A DNA stretch of 64,000 bases from Prorocentrum cordatum (GCA_963575745.1 CAUYUJ010015510.1:40001-104000), one strand, 5' to 3'; numbered from the stretch's first letter, positions 1 through 11,750 are shown. Numbers and translations: made by a program. Notes: generated by a model from the letters alone, not told the origin.

Positions 1-780
1 TAGCGGCTGGTCGGTCGGGCACCGACGACATGGGCGAGCGCCTCGTCGGTCAAGACGGAAGGTGCAGAGGTGGCGGAGTCAGGAAATTCTTGGTGGCACT
101 CGGCCTTGATCACCTCCCAGGGTAGCTTCGTCGGGGCGGTCTCCTGCCTGCCGGTGGCGCCCCAGCATCGCTCCCCAGGTTTTCGTCACGAGTTTAAGCA
201 TGGTTCTCGCGTCGGCCAGGATTTGGTCCTTCTCGCTGGGCGAGGCGGGGCATTCGGAGTCGCCGTCCGTGGCCGCGCCGCCAGGGAGGTTTGTTTGCGA
301 CTGCGAGCCCGGTGACTCGCCGTCGGGGGGGAGGGGGGGCACCCTCTTTGCTGTGGGTGGGGGGGGGGGCCCGTCCGCGTGCCTGGCGGCGCGCGAGGGG
401 GCCCGTTGCGCGGTGTGCGCAGGTAGACGGCGCTGGAGTGGTCAGCCGTCTTGACCCACCGCTTTTCGCCCTACCTCCGTCATTGGCTCTCATCCACGTG
501 CGCAAGGCCCTTAAGGCCTTGGCCTGGTTGGCCTTGCCCCGTTGGTTGCACCTTTTCCAGCTGCGCCTTGTCCAGTTGCAGGTCGGTGGGTGGCTCGTCT
601 GGGTTTTACGCGTGTGGGAACTCAGTCAAGCTGGTGTGTCGCTGCATCTGGGCAAGGACGTCGGCCTCGATCCAGGTGCGCATGATTTGTCCCCGCGCGC
701 GTGGATGGCCGGCGCCATGCGAGCCGCGGCGCGCCCGCCTGATAAGCAGCCAAGCGTGTTTCATTACCTTGGTTTCCGCC
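1..780. other. No supportable gene
   Basis: Open frames exist on both strands but none shows a recognisable motif. The sequence is GC-rich with short G runs (for example near 355-370). It may be the 3' continuation of the decayed minus-strand LINE at 1085-1631, but I could not see reverse-transcriptase motifs. Confidence 0.4.
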
Positions 781-1084
781 AGAGCTTATCAAGAGCCATG
801 GTGGTGCGGCTGGCCACGCCGTGCCCAGGGTGGGCCAGCGGTGGGGCGCGCCGTCTTGGAAGCGCGTTTTTCTTTGCGCATGGGCGTTTCAATGCGGCGG
901 CTGCATTGCGGTGCGTCGCTTTGGCGGAGCTCCGCGTGCAAGGCGGGTGCCGCCTGACTTGCAAGGTAAAAGCGCTTCATCCGTCCGCGTTCGGTTGCCT
1001 GTGGTATCCCAGGGCTGGTTGTTCGCCCCCCGCATTTCGTCGGACCGGTGAGAGGACATGGAACAACGGTCCCCATTCTAGCAG

Positions 1085-1631
1085 GACGTCTGGCGACATC
1101 GAGGTCGAGCGAAACGAATAGCCCAAGATGTTGCTTAGTGGGGGGATCCCGCAAAAGGGCGAAGTTGGTGACGAGTTGTCTACTTTTGCTGTTAGCGGAG
1201 GCGTAGTCGATGCGCGTCCTGCCATTGCCAGGCGGTCGGCGGTCCCGGCCAACATCTTGCCCATCTGTGCAGGCTCGTTTGTCTGGGCACCCACTTGCGA
1301 CATTTGTTCGCACGAGGGTCGGGATGCGCGCGAGAAGCGCCGAGTCGCTAATGTCACTGTGGGCGCTCACACAGATGAAATATGGTGCATCTCCGACTCC
1401 GTTTGCCGCGTCCCAGACTCGGTGGAAGAGGGCCGCGCTGCCAGAGCCAGATCTGGCGTATACGGATGCAACGTAGAAGCTCTCCGCACGGCGGCGGCGG
1501 CGGCCAGGTTTGGGGAAGAAGGCGTCCGTCCATCGCGTGGTCGCGAGGAGTTCAGTGACCGATGGGTATGGATGGTTCATCCTTGACAGTATTGGCGAGG
1601 GCTCCGTGAGCCGCAAGACATACGCCACCAC
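1085..1631 (-). pseudogene. Decayed LINE endonuclease (APE-like) fragment
   Basis: The minus-strand reading contains FYVASVYARSGSGSAALFHR, then GDAPYFIC, then TRIDYASANSKSRQLVTNF and TKQHLGLFVSLDLDVA. That order (strand leading to the GDxN loop, RIDY near the C-terminus, then a histidine-containing loop) is the pattern of exonuclease-endonuclease-phosphatase domains of non-LTR retrotransposons. The expected GDxN after GDAPYFIC is lost (the sequence continues VSAHSDIS), so the nuclease should be inactive. No reverse transcriptase follows in a readable frame on the lower-coordinate side. I read it as an old 5' fragment of a LINE. The family call rests on motif order judged by eye, not on an alignment. 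Confidence 0.6.
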
Positions 1632-1639
1632 GTTGGGCT

Positions 1640-2172
1640 GCTGTGGAGCGCATCCTGTGGTCAGCGCCCCCTCCGCGGCCTCTGCGGTTCACGTAGTCAT
1701 CGGCAGGGCTGCGGCCAAAGACAGGTCGCCAGGTTCCGTTCTCTAGTGGGCGGATACTCCTGTCGGCTGAGGCCGTGGACCCTGGTGGTTCACGGCAGAA
1801 GCCCGCCTTATGCGCCAGGGAGCAGCGCGGCATTGTATAGCGGGTCTTGTTTGTCCCGCGCAGTTTCATCAGCTCGCCCATGCGCTCACGCTGGTCGAAG
1901 CGGTGTTGTTGGTAACTGGTGTCAAGTTCGGTTCGGTGCTTTTCACCGAGCTCGTTGTATGTTGCGACTGCCTTATCGACGCCACCACTGCTCTGGAGTG
2001 CGGCGACACAGGCTTCCTTTCGATTCAGGTTGCTGTCCTGGCGATTAAGGTTGCCTTTACGCGGCCCTTGCCTGGTGGCTTGGGGCGTGGTGGTGCAGAG
2101 AGCGCACGGCGTGGGCCTTTTGGAGCCATGGCGCGCCTCCTGAACTAAATGGATGAGGCTCGAATCGGTCAC
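1640..2172 (-). pseudogene. Possible ORF1-like coiled-coil segment of the same LINE
   Basis: An open minus-strand frame lies immediately upstream (in transcription direction) of the endonuclease relic. It is rich in charged and polar residues around EACVAALQSSGGVDKAVATY and LGEKHRTELDTSYQQHRF, then RERMGELMKL, which suggests a helical or coiled-coil stretch. Many non-LTR elements have such a region before the endonuclease. I do not recognise the protein. An alternative is a chance open frame in GC-rich DNA. Confidence 0.3.
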
Positions 2173-2280
2173 GCGCCAGGGTGGCGTGTGTCCAGTCTCG
2201 TGATGCGTTCAACGGAAGTGCGGGGCGCTTCGAGTCAGTGGCTACACGTGTGCCCGAGGGGTATTCGAGCCGAGACCACC

Positions 2281-2313
<33 letters not shown>

Positions 2314-2382
2314 GTGGGGAGGGCGAGCGGGAGAGAAGGAACGAGAGGGAGAGAGAGAGAGAGAGAGAGAGAAAAAAAAAAA
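2281..2382. repeat. (GA)n purine tract with A run
   Basis: Alternating GAGAGA with interruptions, ending in a run of ten A residues near 2372-2381. A similar shorter GAGA tract lies at 2996-3042. Confidence 0.9.
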
Positions 2383-2527
2383 GGGAGAGTAGAGTGCAAG
2401 ATAATGCGCTGTATGCGTATATCCATATGTATCACTGCAAATGTGCTTATGTACGGATGAAAGGGACCGTTCCCCAAGCAGTGATTGCACCTACGAGCTC
2501 TGAATTCTGTCATCCAGGAATTTGAAG

Positions 2528-2908
2528 AGTATGCCGAGGATCCGCCACGTTGCCGCCCGTTGCCGCCTGTGGGGGTATGCCGAGGATCCGCCACGGTGCC
2601 GCCCGTTGCCACCCGCGTCGGTAATGCCGAGGATGCGCCACGGTGCCACCCGCTTCCGCCTGCGGGGGTACGCCGAGGGTTCGTTTTGTTGCCGCCCGTT
2701 GCCGTCCGCGCGGGTATGCCAAGGGTTCGCCACGTTGCCGCCTGGTGTTGCCTGTGTGGGGTATGCCGTGGATTCGCTACACAACCGCCCATGGCCGTCC
2801 GTTGCCGCCTGTTGCCGCCTGCCGGGGGCATGCCGATTGCCACGTTGCCGCCCGTTGCCGCCTGCTGTGGGGGTACGCCGAGGATTTTTCACGTTGCCGC
2901 CCGTATGC
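2528..2908. repeat. 46-bp minisatellite, about eight units
   Basis: Units begin with GTATGCCGAGGATCCGCCAC or variants and end in GTTGCCGCCTGTGGGG. Starts fall near 2529, 2575, 2621, 2668, 2714, 2760, 2827 and 2874. The sixth unit is longer because GTTGCCGCCT is repeated within it. The period is not a multiple of three, so the open frames crossing it are not evidence of a protein. Confidence 0.85.
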
Positions 2909-3044
2909 CACCACAGCTTACACCAGATAGCTTCGTATTTGCGTCCGCGCGGTCCAACATTGATATATACTTTTGCCAATTCATTCATGCATATATAGAG
3001 AGAGGGACAGATAGAGAGAGAGGGACAGAGAGAGAGAGCAGTCC

Positions 3045-5690
3045 AGCAGCACCTTTAATGCCCGGTGCCCCAGTGGGGTTGATTGATGAATGGCGCCTGC
3101 TCGCGCGCCGTTTGGCGCAATGATCATGTAAAGGTTGTAATGTGCATGGCAGCGGCGTGCAATCAAATTCATATTGCTCCTCCCTTATCCGTGCGTCGGC
3201 AAAATTTTGCATCACTTGAGGCTGGTGTTCATACGCATGCTTCCGCGTGCTTCCACATTCTCCGCCCCTCCCTCAACCTCATGTTAATAGCCTGCGGGGA
3301 GGAGCTGTCGGAGTTCCCCAGGCGATCGACAGAATGTAGCACCACCGAGCTGTTTCGGCGATCCGGGTCGTGGCCAATATCGATAGCAACAACGGCGCAC
3401 ATTGTCGTGGGTATTGGGTGGTGCAACTTTTTGTCAGTGCGCGATGCCTGACATTTTTTCTTCTACCATTACTCAATATGATTACTACTCTCCTCTGTCC
3501 CCCGAAGACGTCTGGAGAGTGGCGCAACCTCATCAGCGTACTGCTTTGGGCACACAAGACTGTTCCGAGCTCTTTTTCTTGTGTGTTCGTTTCCAATCCG
3601 AACGTTCTCGGTTTTACGAGGCTGTGCCCCCGTTGTAGCGCGGGCCTCATTTCAAGATCGTGGCTCTTATCCCGTCGTTCAGAAAGGCGCTCTCGCCCCA
3701 GCGCGGGCTATTTTAACGTATTCGAGTTCGAGTCTTTCTTCATCGTGATCGCCCCCCTCCTTTTCACTCCTCCGCCTTCCCCTGGTCCTCTTGCTCCTCC
3801 CGCTCCTTCCACTCCAATTCCTGCTGCTGCTGCTCGTCCTCGCCCCCCTTCTTCCTCATCCTCCTCTTCCTCCTGCTCATCCGCCACCACCTCCTCCGAT
3901 GTACGCAGCTCCCCTTCCCATTGCGCGTGACACGATGGGGTCTCGCTTGGAGTTTCAGGTGGGCCACGGCACGCGTCGGCGGATAATCAAATATTAGCGC
4001 AATGGGAAGGGATGGGTCGGAGGGATAGGATGTCAGATATGGCACGCTCGCACCCAGCTTGCCTTCTCCACTTCCCCCCCTCGCCCCGCTGACCTCCTCC
4101 CTGCTTCCTGTTGGCGGATGACTCGTTCTCCTTCTCTTCGTCCCCGCAGGCTGCGTCCCTCGAACCCCTCCCGCCAGTAGTGCGGGCGGGAGGGGTAACA
4201 AAACCAAGAGGTGAGACAGAGAAGGAACGACCGAACGGCCAGACGCCTCCCCTTCTCCATCCCTCCCCCCACGTCCCGCTGCTCCTTCCCCCCCTCGCTT
4301 GACAACCCTCTTCTCGGCTTCCTCTCCTTCGCCCCGCCCCCCCTCCGCTCTCTCGGACCCCCGCCCCCGCCAAGGCGCCCCTCCCACCGCACCCGCCGAT
4401 GTCCTCCTCCTCCTCTTCCTCCTCCTGTGGGAGAGGTGGGGAGGGAAAAACTAGAGCGGTGGGTGGCAGGCGGCGGGCAGATTTCGGGCATGCCCCCGGA
4501 TCCAGGTGGGCAGGTACGACGAGGGCTGTGCGCGCGAGGTCATGTCCCCACGCGCTGACTCGTCCGTCCGTTTCCCCTCTGGCCGTTCGTCCTCCCCTGC
4601 GCTGCCGCTCGTCTCCTCCCCTTTCGAGTCTGCCACCTCGGGCCTCACCAGGACGCTGCGGGCCCAGACGGGCCAGCGTTGAGAGGCGTGCCAGCACGAG
4701 TGCACGTGCCAGGTATTATCATCCTCTGGCGCGTAACTGTCGTTGCCCCATCCCCCCGGGATAACGGTAACAATCGTACGTTTTGGGGGGTGGGGCCTAC
4801 CCCCCCCCAAAAAAAAAACATGCACATATCATAGCGATCGCAGCGCACACCCCGCCCCGACGTGCCCACCCCGCCCAAACGTTAACAGTTTCTCAGGGCG
4901 CACCCAAGTCCCCCAGGCAGACGACCGTTACGTGGATTTTTTGGAAGAAGGAAATCTCGCACGCGTATTTTCTTGCCTCCAACAGATAAGACTGATGATG
5001 CCCCAATGTCTTTCCCAGTGGCGAGTCGTGGCGGGACGTACGTCCGACTGGCCACCACGCCATGTCCAGGGTTCGGCGGGTCACAAGGTGGGAGGGCTGA
5101 GGGGCCCACAGGAAGAGGCATGCCGGAGGTCAGGAAGACAACTCCTGACCGTGGCCGATCGCTCCTGTCAACTTCTTGGAAAAGTTCTCTCGACCGGCCA
5201 TTTCCAACGCACGCCCCGCATTCCTGACATCATGTGTTTCTCCGCAGCCTGGACCTGGGTGTTGGTGTTGCAGAGGGTCCGCCTCTGGAGGCGCACCCGC
5301 GCGACGCAGCGCGCGCGCGGCGGAGAAACACTGAGGGTGAGTGCGGCGGAACGGTGGACAGGACGGGCGTGGGTCTGTGCGCCCTGCGCGCAGCCCTGCA
5401 GGTTCTCTCCCTCCTCCTGCCTCTTTGGGGTGCATCTCCTCGGAGGTTATGTTCAGCATCGGCGCTGAGAATACGCATGATCCCGCTGAGTCGGGCCTAC
5501 TCCTGGGCGTACTCGGGCCTGCCTTTCAATTTGCCTGATCGACCTGGGTCGCTCTTGCGAAGACCTCCCAAGCATTGCCTTCTACCCCCCCCCTCCCCTG
5601 ACGCAGGGAAAGAGTGTCCTTCTTACCAAGATCTCCCAGGAGTTGCCTCCTGAGCCCCCCCTCTGCTCACGCAGCGGGATGAGAGAGGCA
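3045..5690. other. No supportable gene; CT-rich tracts and a C/G inverted repeat
   Basis: The stretch holds pyrimidine-rich tracts (3750-3900, 4060-4440) and no recognisable coding motif. At about 4780-4819 a T4G6TG4 block is followed by its near complement (C run then A run), giving a strong G/C-rich hairpin. Confidence 0.6.
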
Positions 5691-5830
5691 ATGATCGCGA
5701 TTCGCGCGTCGCGGCCTGGGTCGGAGCGGCGCCCTTCTCCAGGGAGGTGGCGCGATGGCGCGAAGATTATCGCGCATCGCCAGGCGCGGTCCGCGACGTT
5801 GCCGTCAGGAGCTTTGGTTCAGCGTGACGC
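5690..5830. repeat. Dispersed GC-rich repeat, copy 1 (related to 23.8 kb and 55.5 kb)
   Basis: Shares GCGGCGCCCTTCTCCAGG, then GGCGCGAAGAT and CGCGCATCGC with the elements at 23811-23973 and about 55513-55670. No clear terminal inverted repeats were seen in this copy. Confidence 0.5.
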
Positions 5831-5959
5831 TCCGCCTGCTTCGGGTCCACCACGCTTCGGTGCGACACCTTGCCCGCTCGCAGGGCATATCGCGTCGCCG
5901 GGGCCGCCGCCGCGACACGACGCTATGCAGGGGTTCCGGGCCTCGGCAGATGCCCTGAA

Positions 5960-6108
5960 GTCCATACGGAGTAAGTCCATACGGAGTGTTCGGTCTCCTT
6001 CTGGGCTTACTCCGTCTGGACTCAGCCTCCCCTGACAGGAGGCAAAGCCCATACGGAGCAAGTCCACACGGAGTGCTCGGTCTCCGTCTGGGCTTGCTCC
6101 GTCTGGAC
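5960..6108. repeat. Tandem pair of ~62-bp hairpin units
   Basis: Each unit carries GTCCATACGGAGTAAG (or a variant) and ends with its near complement CTTACTCCGTCTGGAC. Units are at 5960-6021 and 6047-6108 and differ at a few positions, including compensating T/G changes (GTAAG with CTTAC in unit 1, GCAAG with CTTGC in unit 2). Confidence 0.75.
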
Positions 6109-6119
6109 GTCGCTTCTCT

Positions 6120-6600
6120 TGATGACCGTAAGTGACCTCGGAGAGGCCAGTGGGAGGAGGAGGGGGAGGAGGAATACCAGTGTAAAGCCCAAGACTCATC
6201 AACGATGTTGGGATACACCCTCCCTCCAAGCTCCCTCTTCACAGGCCCCTACAAGGGTCACTGAGGGAATTGCCCCCTTGGGGGACATCTGGGTGAAAAT
6301 CCTGAAGCGTGCCAAAGCACCATTCTAAGGATTCCAACGCGACCAGTTAACCTGACTGACTGTTACGTATTGGCGATCCTGAGTCGTGCCAGAACACCAT
6401 TCCTGGAATTTCAACACCGCGAATCAACGTAATTGTTGCGCCCTGACACTCCTGAATCTCTCCGAAACACCGTTTCTGGCACATTAGCCATGAGAACAAT
6501 TGAACAGTTGGTAATAAAAGAACCAATGTACGCAGCGCAAAAGCGAGAGACACTTGTTGCAAAAGAACCGCCCCACATCCGTGAAACTATTGCTCATGTT
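6120..6600. other. No supportable gene
   Basis: Moderate-GC sequence leading into the 6.6-kb tandem repeat. It contains imperfect echoes of phrases such as CAGAACACCATTC and CGAAACACCGTTTC. No coding or RNA gene recognised. Confidence 0.5.
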
Positions 6601-6935
6601 TAAAGCGAATGTGCGCGGCGCCAAGGCGAGAACAACATGTTGGAAACCAACCGCCCTCAATACATGAAGCTCTTGCCGTTTTGTTTAACGAATGTGCGCG
6701 GCGCGCCGAGGGGAGGGCCACATTTTGAAAACGGCCTGTCCTCAATGTGTGAAGCTCTTCGGCAATTCTTTTTAAACGAATGCGCGCGGCGCTAAGGCGA
6801 GGGCCACATGTTGAAAACCACTTGCCCTCAGACGGTGAGCCCTTCCAAATGTTTCAAACGAATGTGCGCAGTGCTGAGGCGAGAACCGAATAAAAAAACA
6901 CCCGCCCTCCATCTGTAAAACTGTTGCCGATGTTC
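6600..6935. repeat. ~82-bp tandem repeat, about four units
   Basis: Units start with ACGAATGTGCGCGGCGC and contain GCGAGGGCCACATGTTGAAA and CCGCCCTCA. Starts lie near 6604, 6689, 6775 and 6858. The units are diverged (several substitutions per unit), so the array is old. Confidence 0.75.
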
Positions 6936-7039
6936 GAGCTTCAGGGTCATAAATGGTGAAGAAGTCTTTGGCGAAACGCCCAGCCCGCCCTTTCGACCAG
7001 CCTCGGGGTGCGACAGGGAGGAGTTATCTATAAGGGAAC

Positions 7040-7560
7040 GGAATGGAGGAGGAGGAGGAGGAGGAGGAGGAGGAGGAGGAGGTGGGAGGGAGGTGGCGGG
7101 GAGGGGGAGGTCAGAGGACCAGGGCCCAGCGGGGGGCGGCGGCCGCCCCCCCCCCGCCCGCCCTCGGCAGGCGGACAAGGGCGGCGAGGACGGAGGGCAC
7201 CCCGCCCTCCTCGGCTCCCGCTGTGCTCCCGCCCCTCCTCCTCCGCCTCCTCCCCTCCTCTTCCTCCTCTGTTCTTTTTCTCTGTTCTCTTTCTCTCTCC
7301 TCCTCCTCCCTCCTCTCCTCCTCCTCCTCCTCCCCCTCCTCCCTCCCTCCTCTCCTCCTTTCTCCTCCTTTTCCTCCTCCTCCTCCTCCTTCCTCCTCCT
7401 CCTCCTCATCCTCCTCCCTCCTCCCCCTCCTCCTCCTCCCCCTCCTCCTCCTCCTCCTCCTTTTCCTCCCGCCCTCCTCCTCCTCCTCCTCCTTCCTCTT
7501 TCTCCTCCTTTTCCTCCTCCTCCTCCTTCTCCTCCTCCTCCTCCTCGTCCACCTCCTTAT
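7040..7560. repeat. (GGA)n followed by long (CCT)n polypyrimidine block
   Basis: (GGA)n at about 7043-7082 switches strand to (CCT)n from about 7200 to 7560. The poly-Ser, poly-Leu and poly-Pro open frames here are products of the microsatellite. The complementary purine and pyrimidine blocks could pair into one large hairpin. Confidence 0.9.
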
Positions 7561-7564
7561 CCTT

Positions 7565-8300
7565 CCCCTCCTCCTCCGCTTCCTTCTCCTGCTCTAGCGC
7601 CGCGGTGGCCCCTCCGCCTCCGAGGCCCTCTGGTGCCCACCCTTCGAACCCCCTCCGTTCGGTGTTCGATGCTTTGAGGCAGGCGGATAGGGCCCGCGCT
7701 TTTCAGGATAAGGTTCAACGTTTGTGCCGCGCGGCAGGTGCTGCGCAATCAGTCCCAAGCTCACTTGAAGTCAATGCTTCGGACGACTCGGATTAGTGCC
7801 GTCCAGCCCAGTGTGCACGCACGCATTGTAGATGCGCGTGTTCGGCTGACCAGATGATGCGTTAATCACTCTTTGGCGCGTTCGGTGGCCATCTCCGTGT
7901 GGTGAGAGCCCCATCGTGCCGCAACAAAGTGTGGCCTTTTTTTTCTGGCGGCACTGGGCTTTCTTATTTTCTAGCTGCAGCCTGTAAGCGCCACGTGCAG
8001 GCTGTTTGCAATCCCCCGAAGTGGGGAAAGTCACGGTGGATGGAAGCCCACGAGGAAACCACATCCTACTTCTGCTCTTTCCGTAGCCATTTCAGTTCAA
8101 GGCGCGGTGCTGTTGTTGTACAACCATTATCATGTTGTTTCATAGTTTTTCACAACCATCCTGTGGTGTTGGGTCGTTGTTCCCCACATCCAAAGTGGGG
8201 TTCTTGTTTTCCCTGCACACACTCCGCGCAGGATGTCTCCTCCTCCTCCCCCCTCTCTCTTTCTCCCTCTCTCTCTCTCTTTCTCTCCCCCCTTCGTACA
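7565..8300. other. No supportable gene
   Basis: Mixed-composition sequence between two microsatellite blocks. No domain, RNA gene or repeat seen. Confidence 0.5.
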
Positions 8301-8600
8301 CTCACTCAATCACTCACGCGCCATGATCACTCACACTCACACACTCACTCACTCACCCACCCACCCACTCACGCACGCTATCATCACCATCTTCGTCAGC
8401 AGTCGCACACTCACTCCGTCACACACTCATCATCATCACCATCATCATCACCATCATCATCAGCATTCACTCACTCACTCACTCACTCACTCGCACTCCC
8501 ATTCAGTCACCCACCTACCCACCCACTCATTCTCCCATCGTCGCCACCATCAGCATCATCCTCAGCCACCCACTCATTGACTCACCCGCTCACTCACGCC
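8300..8600. repeat. (ACTC)n and (ATC)n microsatellite block
   Basis: CACTCACTCA and CATCATCACC tracts alternate. The His/Ser/Thr-rich open frames over it come from the repeat. Confidence 0.9.
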
Positions 8601-8610
8601 CACACTTGAG

Positions 8611-9165
8611 GAAGTATCCGGCGGGAGCCTCGTCTGTGAGCGAATCTCAATGGACCCCCAGGCGGGAGCCCCCTCCCTATGGGGCCCGCACTTCATGTTG
8701 GCAATCAGAGCGGGCCATCGGAACCTTGTAACTGTCGTCACGTTTGGGTTCTTCCGGCTTGAGCATGGAGGAAGTACCAGGCGGGAGCTTCGTTTGTCAA
8801 TGAATTGCGAGGAAGTCTAAGGTGTGAGCCCCCCCCCCCTTATGGGGCCCGCAGCTCACGTTGGTAATCCGGGCGGGTCATCGGAACCTTGTAATCGTCA
8901 TCGCTTTTGGGCTCTTCAGGCTTGAAAATGGCGGGAGCCTCGTCTGTGAGTAAAGTGCGAGGAAGTCTCAGGCGGGAGCTCCCTCCCTATGGGGCCCGCA
9001 TTTCATGTAGGTAATCCGAACGGGTCACCGGAATCTTGTAATTGTCGTCATGTTTAGGTTCTTCGGGCTTGAAAATGGCGGGGCCTCGTCTGTGAGTGAA
9101 TTGTGAGGAAGTCCCAGGCGGGAAGTCTCCGCACTTCATGTTGGTAATCCGACCGGGTCATCTTC
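8611..9165. repeat. ~140-160-bp tandem repeat, about four units
   Basis: Each unit has GGAAGT...GGCGGGAGCC, CTATGGGGCCCGCA and a block like CGGAACCTTGTAA followed by TTCTTC(G/C)GGCTTGA. The CCTTGTAA marker recurs near 8724, 8886, 9032 and (diverged) 9166, so the spacing shrinks through deletions. Confidence 0.75.
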
Positions 9166-9169
9166 GAAC

Positions 9170-10186
9170 CTTATGATCACGCTCCTGGTCTGCACGTGCG
9201 AGGGCAAGCCCTTCCCACCAGGGGTCTGGTCCGCCTGGGAGAAGACGTTGGCCTCGGACAACCACGGCGCCCTGGACCCGCGGCACAGCACGAGAACTTG
9301 CGGCTCGGCTACGGCATGGGCATCTATTGGGAGACGCTGGCGAGGTGGATCAACACGCGCGCTCGTCGCGACGCGCGGCGTCTGGGCGTGCCCCTCGGTT
9401 TCTCGCAGGCCGTGGACGAGTGCAACGCAATTCAGGGCGATCCCGACGCGGGTCGGCGCCTGCTGAACGTTCGGAACATGCACACAACAGGCGACATCCA
9501 AGGCGTCTTACCGGCCCATGTCGGCATGGAGGTGCTGCTCACGGCAGCGCATGAAGAGCTGGAGAAGAAGTTGGGGCTCGCGCGGGAGCAGCGGGCCACG
9601 ATCGCGTCCTTCGAGTTCCACCCCGATGACGATCAGCGTCGCGAGGGGTGTTCGCCAGGCCGGCTCTTTCGCTCTCGCTGCCAATCACAGGGGATCTGGT
9701 TGCAGGTGCGCGGCTTCAAGGAGTCCCCGATCTACAAGGAGGTCGCCGAGGTGCTGCTACAGGGCGCCGAAGGCGCCGACGACGACGGCGAGGCCGAGGC
9801 GCGGGCGCGGAGCTTGCTCATGTTCAGGCCCGGCGAGCAGGAACTCACACGCTCGGGGTTCGCCGCGACGCGCGCGGCCTACCTCACCTCCGCGCCGTCG
9901 CAGGGCCAAACGCTGCGCAAGGGCGTCGCCATCGACTGCGCGAAAGACGGGGGCGCTGGTCGCGCGGGCACGTCGGGCGACCAGTGATGGCTGCGTCCCT
10001 ACGTCGTGTTCCCCACGCGTGCGGAACGTGCTGATCCTGCGGCCGCCGCCGCGAGAGTTCCTGGGGCGCGGGCCGCCGGCGCCCCCGCAGAAGGCGCCCC
10101 TGGCGTTCGACGTCAGAGCGGAGAGCTCAGCGGCAGAGGCGGAGCAACTCGCGGCAGAGCTGGGCTTCGTGCTGCCCCCCGCCTGA
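9170..10186 (+). pseudogene. PIF1-like helicase fragment, broken
   Basis: The frame starting near 9196 reads RLLNVRNMHTTGDIQGVLPA, VGMEVLLT, ELEKKLGLAREQRATIASFE, HPDD and later GQTLRKGVAIDCA. This order matches the C-terminal half of PIF1-family superfamily-1 DNA helicases (nucleic-acid-bound loop, 'GLxxGxxG'-like segment, then the GQTL motif). The frame ends in TGA at 9985-9987, where the following residues WLRPYVVF suggest the protein once continued. Reading resumes in another frame as VLILRPPPREFL and ends with GFVLPPA at 10186. No Walker A segment is present. I read it as a truncated, inactive copy, either of a host PIF1 helicase or of one captured by a transposon. The family call is from remembered motifs. 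Confidence 0.6.
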
Positions 10187-10189
10187 GCG

Positions 10190-10575
10190 CGGCGGCGCCC
10201 CGCTCGAAGCCCGCGGGGTCGCCCCGACGACTTGGTCTCGCCCGCCAGCGGCTCGCGGGGTTGCCCCGACGGCCTGGCTCGCGGGGTTGCCCCGACGGCT
10301 GCGGCGCAACGTGGCAGTTGGAGATTGCGCCCGCGCTGGCCGAGGCGGCGACGGCGCTGAGGAAAATCGGCGCGCGCGCTCATGCAGTAGAAAGGCAAGG
10401 AGGTGGCGGGGGGCGAAACAAAAAAAAGGCGAGGAGGGGGCAACGCAGGGAGCGGGAGGGGGGCCTGCGCCAGGGCGAGAAGGATAATGACTCTGAGCAA
10501 ACAGTAAGGGCGCCTCACTTACCGCGAGGACGACGGTGAGGGTTATTTCCAGATTCGCCGCGTGGGGCCCTGCCG
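10190..10575. other. No supportable gene
   Basis: The first ~140 bp after the helicase relic carry three short copies of CTCGCGGGGTTGCCCCGACG or close variants (10210-10305). The rest is G-rich without motif. Confidence 0.55.
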
Positions 10576-11750
10576 TCGGGATAATTTTGATGGGACAGCG
10601 CCCCGCGTTCTCCTTCCTTCCTTTTTCCCCTCCTCCCTCCTCGCCCTCCCTGCCTCTGCCCTCCGCATGTCTGTGCTTCGGCGCACCCAGTGTGTTTCGT
10701 GGCCCCGTAGGGAACTCCATCGAAGGTCCCAGTGGCGCAGCCTGCATGCGTCTCCCACACCCAGCACAACGCTTCGTGGCACCATCAGGAGTTCCACCGG
10801 AGGTCCCAGTGGCGCAGCCCGCATGCGTCTCCCACGCCCAGTGCAGCATTTAGTGGTTCCATAGGGAAGTCGACCTAGGGTCCTAGTGGCGTAGCCCGCA
10901 TGCGTCTCCCACACCCGGCACAGCACTGCGTGGCCCCATGGGGGAGTCTATCTAAGGTCCCAGTGGCGTAGCCCGCACGCGTTTCCCACACCCAGTGCAG
11001 CGTTTCGTGGTTCCGTAGGGAACTCCACCAAATCCAGCGTCGCAGCCCGCATGCGTGTCCCATACCCAGTACAGCGCTTCGTGGCCCCATCGGGAAGTCT
11101 ACCTCAGGTCCCAGTTGCGCAGCCTGCATACGTCTTCCCACCCAGTGCAGCGCTTCGTGGCCCCATATGGAAGTCCACTTAAGGTCCCAGTGGCGCAGCC
11201 GGCATGCGTCTCCAACACCCAGTACACCGCTTCGTGGCCTCATGGGAAGCTCCACCGAAGGTCCTAATTGTGCAGCCCACAAGCGTCTCCCCCACGCAGT
11301 ACAGCGCTTCGTGGCTCCATACGGAGCCCCACCGAAGGTCGCAGTGGCGCAGCCCGCATGCGTGTCCCACACCCAGTACAGCGGTTCGTGGACCCGAAAG
11401 GAGGTCCACCGAGTGCCCCAGCGGCGCAGCCCGCATGCGTCTCCAACACGCAGTACAATGTTTCGCGGCCTCATATGGCGCCATCGGGAGCCCCACCTTG
11501 GGTCCCAGTGGCGCAGCCCGCATGCGTCTCCCCCACCCAGTGCAGCGCTTCGTGGCCCCATAGGAAGCTCAACGCAAGGTCCCCAAGGTCCCAGTGGCGC
11601 AGCCCGCATGCGTTTCCCCCACCCAGTATGGCGTTTCGTGGCCCTACAAGGGGGCTCCGCCGAAAACGATATCTACAACTGCGGTGTTCACAACTGCATA
11701 TGATTGGGTCCTGCGCCAGGCTACTTTTTGATGGCGGCCGCAATCCCCCC
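10575..11750 (-). mobile_element. Composite satellite element S1 (77-bp units), reverse orientation
   Basis: About twelve tandem units of ~77 bp (unit phrases: CTTCGTGGCCCCATAGGGAG, TCCACCGAAGGTCCCAGTGG, CAGCCCGCATGCGTCTCCC). The array is the reverse complement of the one at 18.9-19.7 kb. Both flanks also match: near 10582 the phrase ATTTTGATGGGACAGCGCCC corresponds to the right flank of the other copies, and near 11690-11745 GCATATGATTGGGTCCTGCG corresponds to their left flank. So array plus flanks behave as one dispersed unit. No open frame survives because 77 is not divisible by three. Confidence 0.75.

Noticed and set aside
2528-2908. Possible CRISPR-like array
   Set aside because: Units are contiguous and diverged without spacers of constant length; it is a minisatellite in eukaryotic DNA. 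The same holds for the 77-, 82- and 101-bp arrays.
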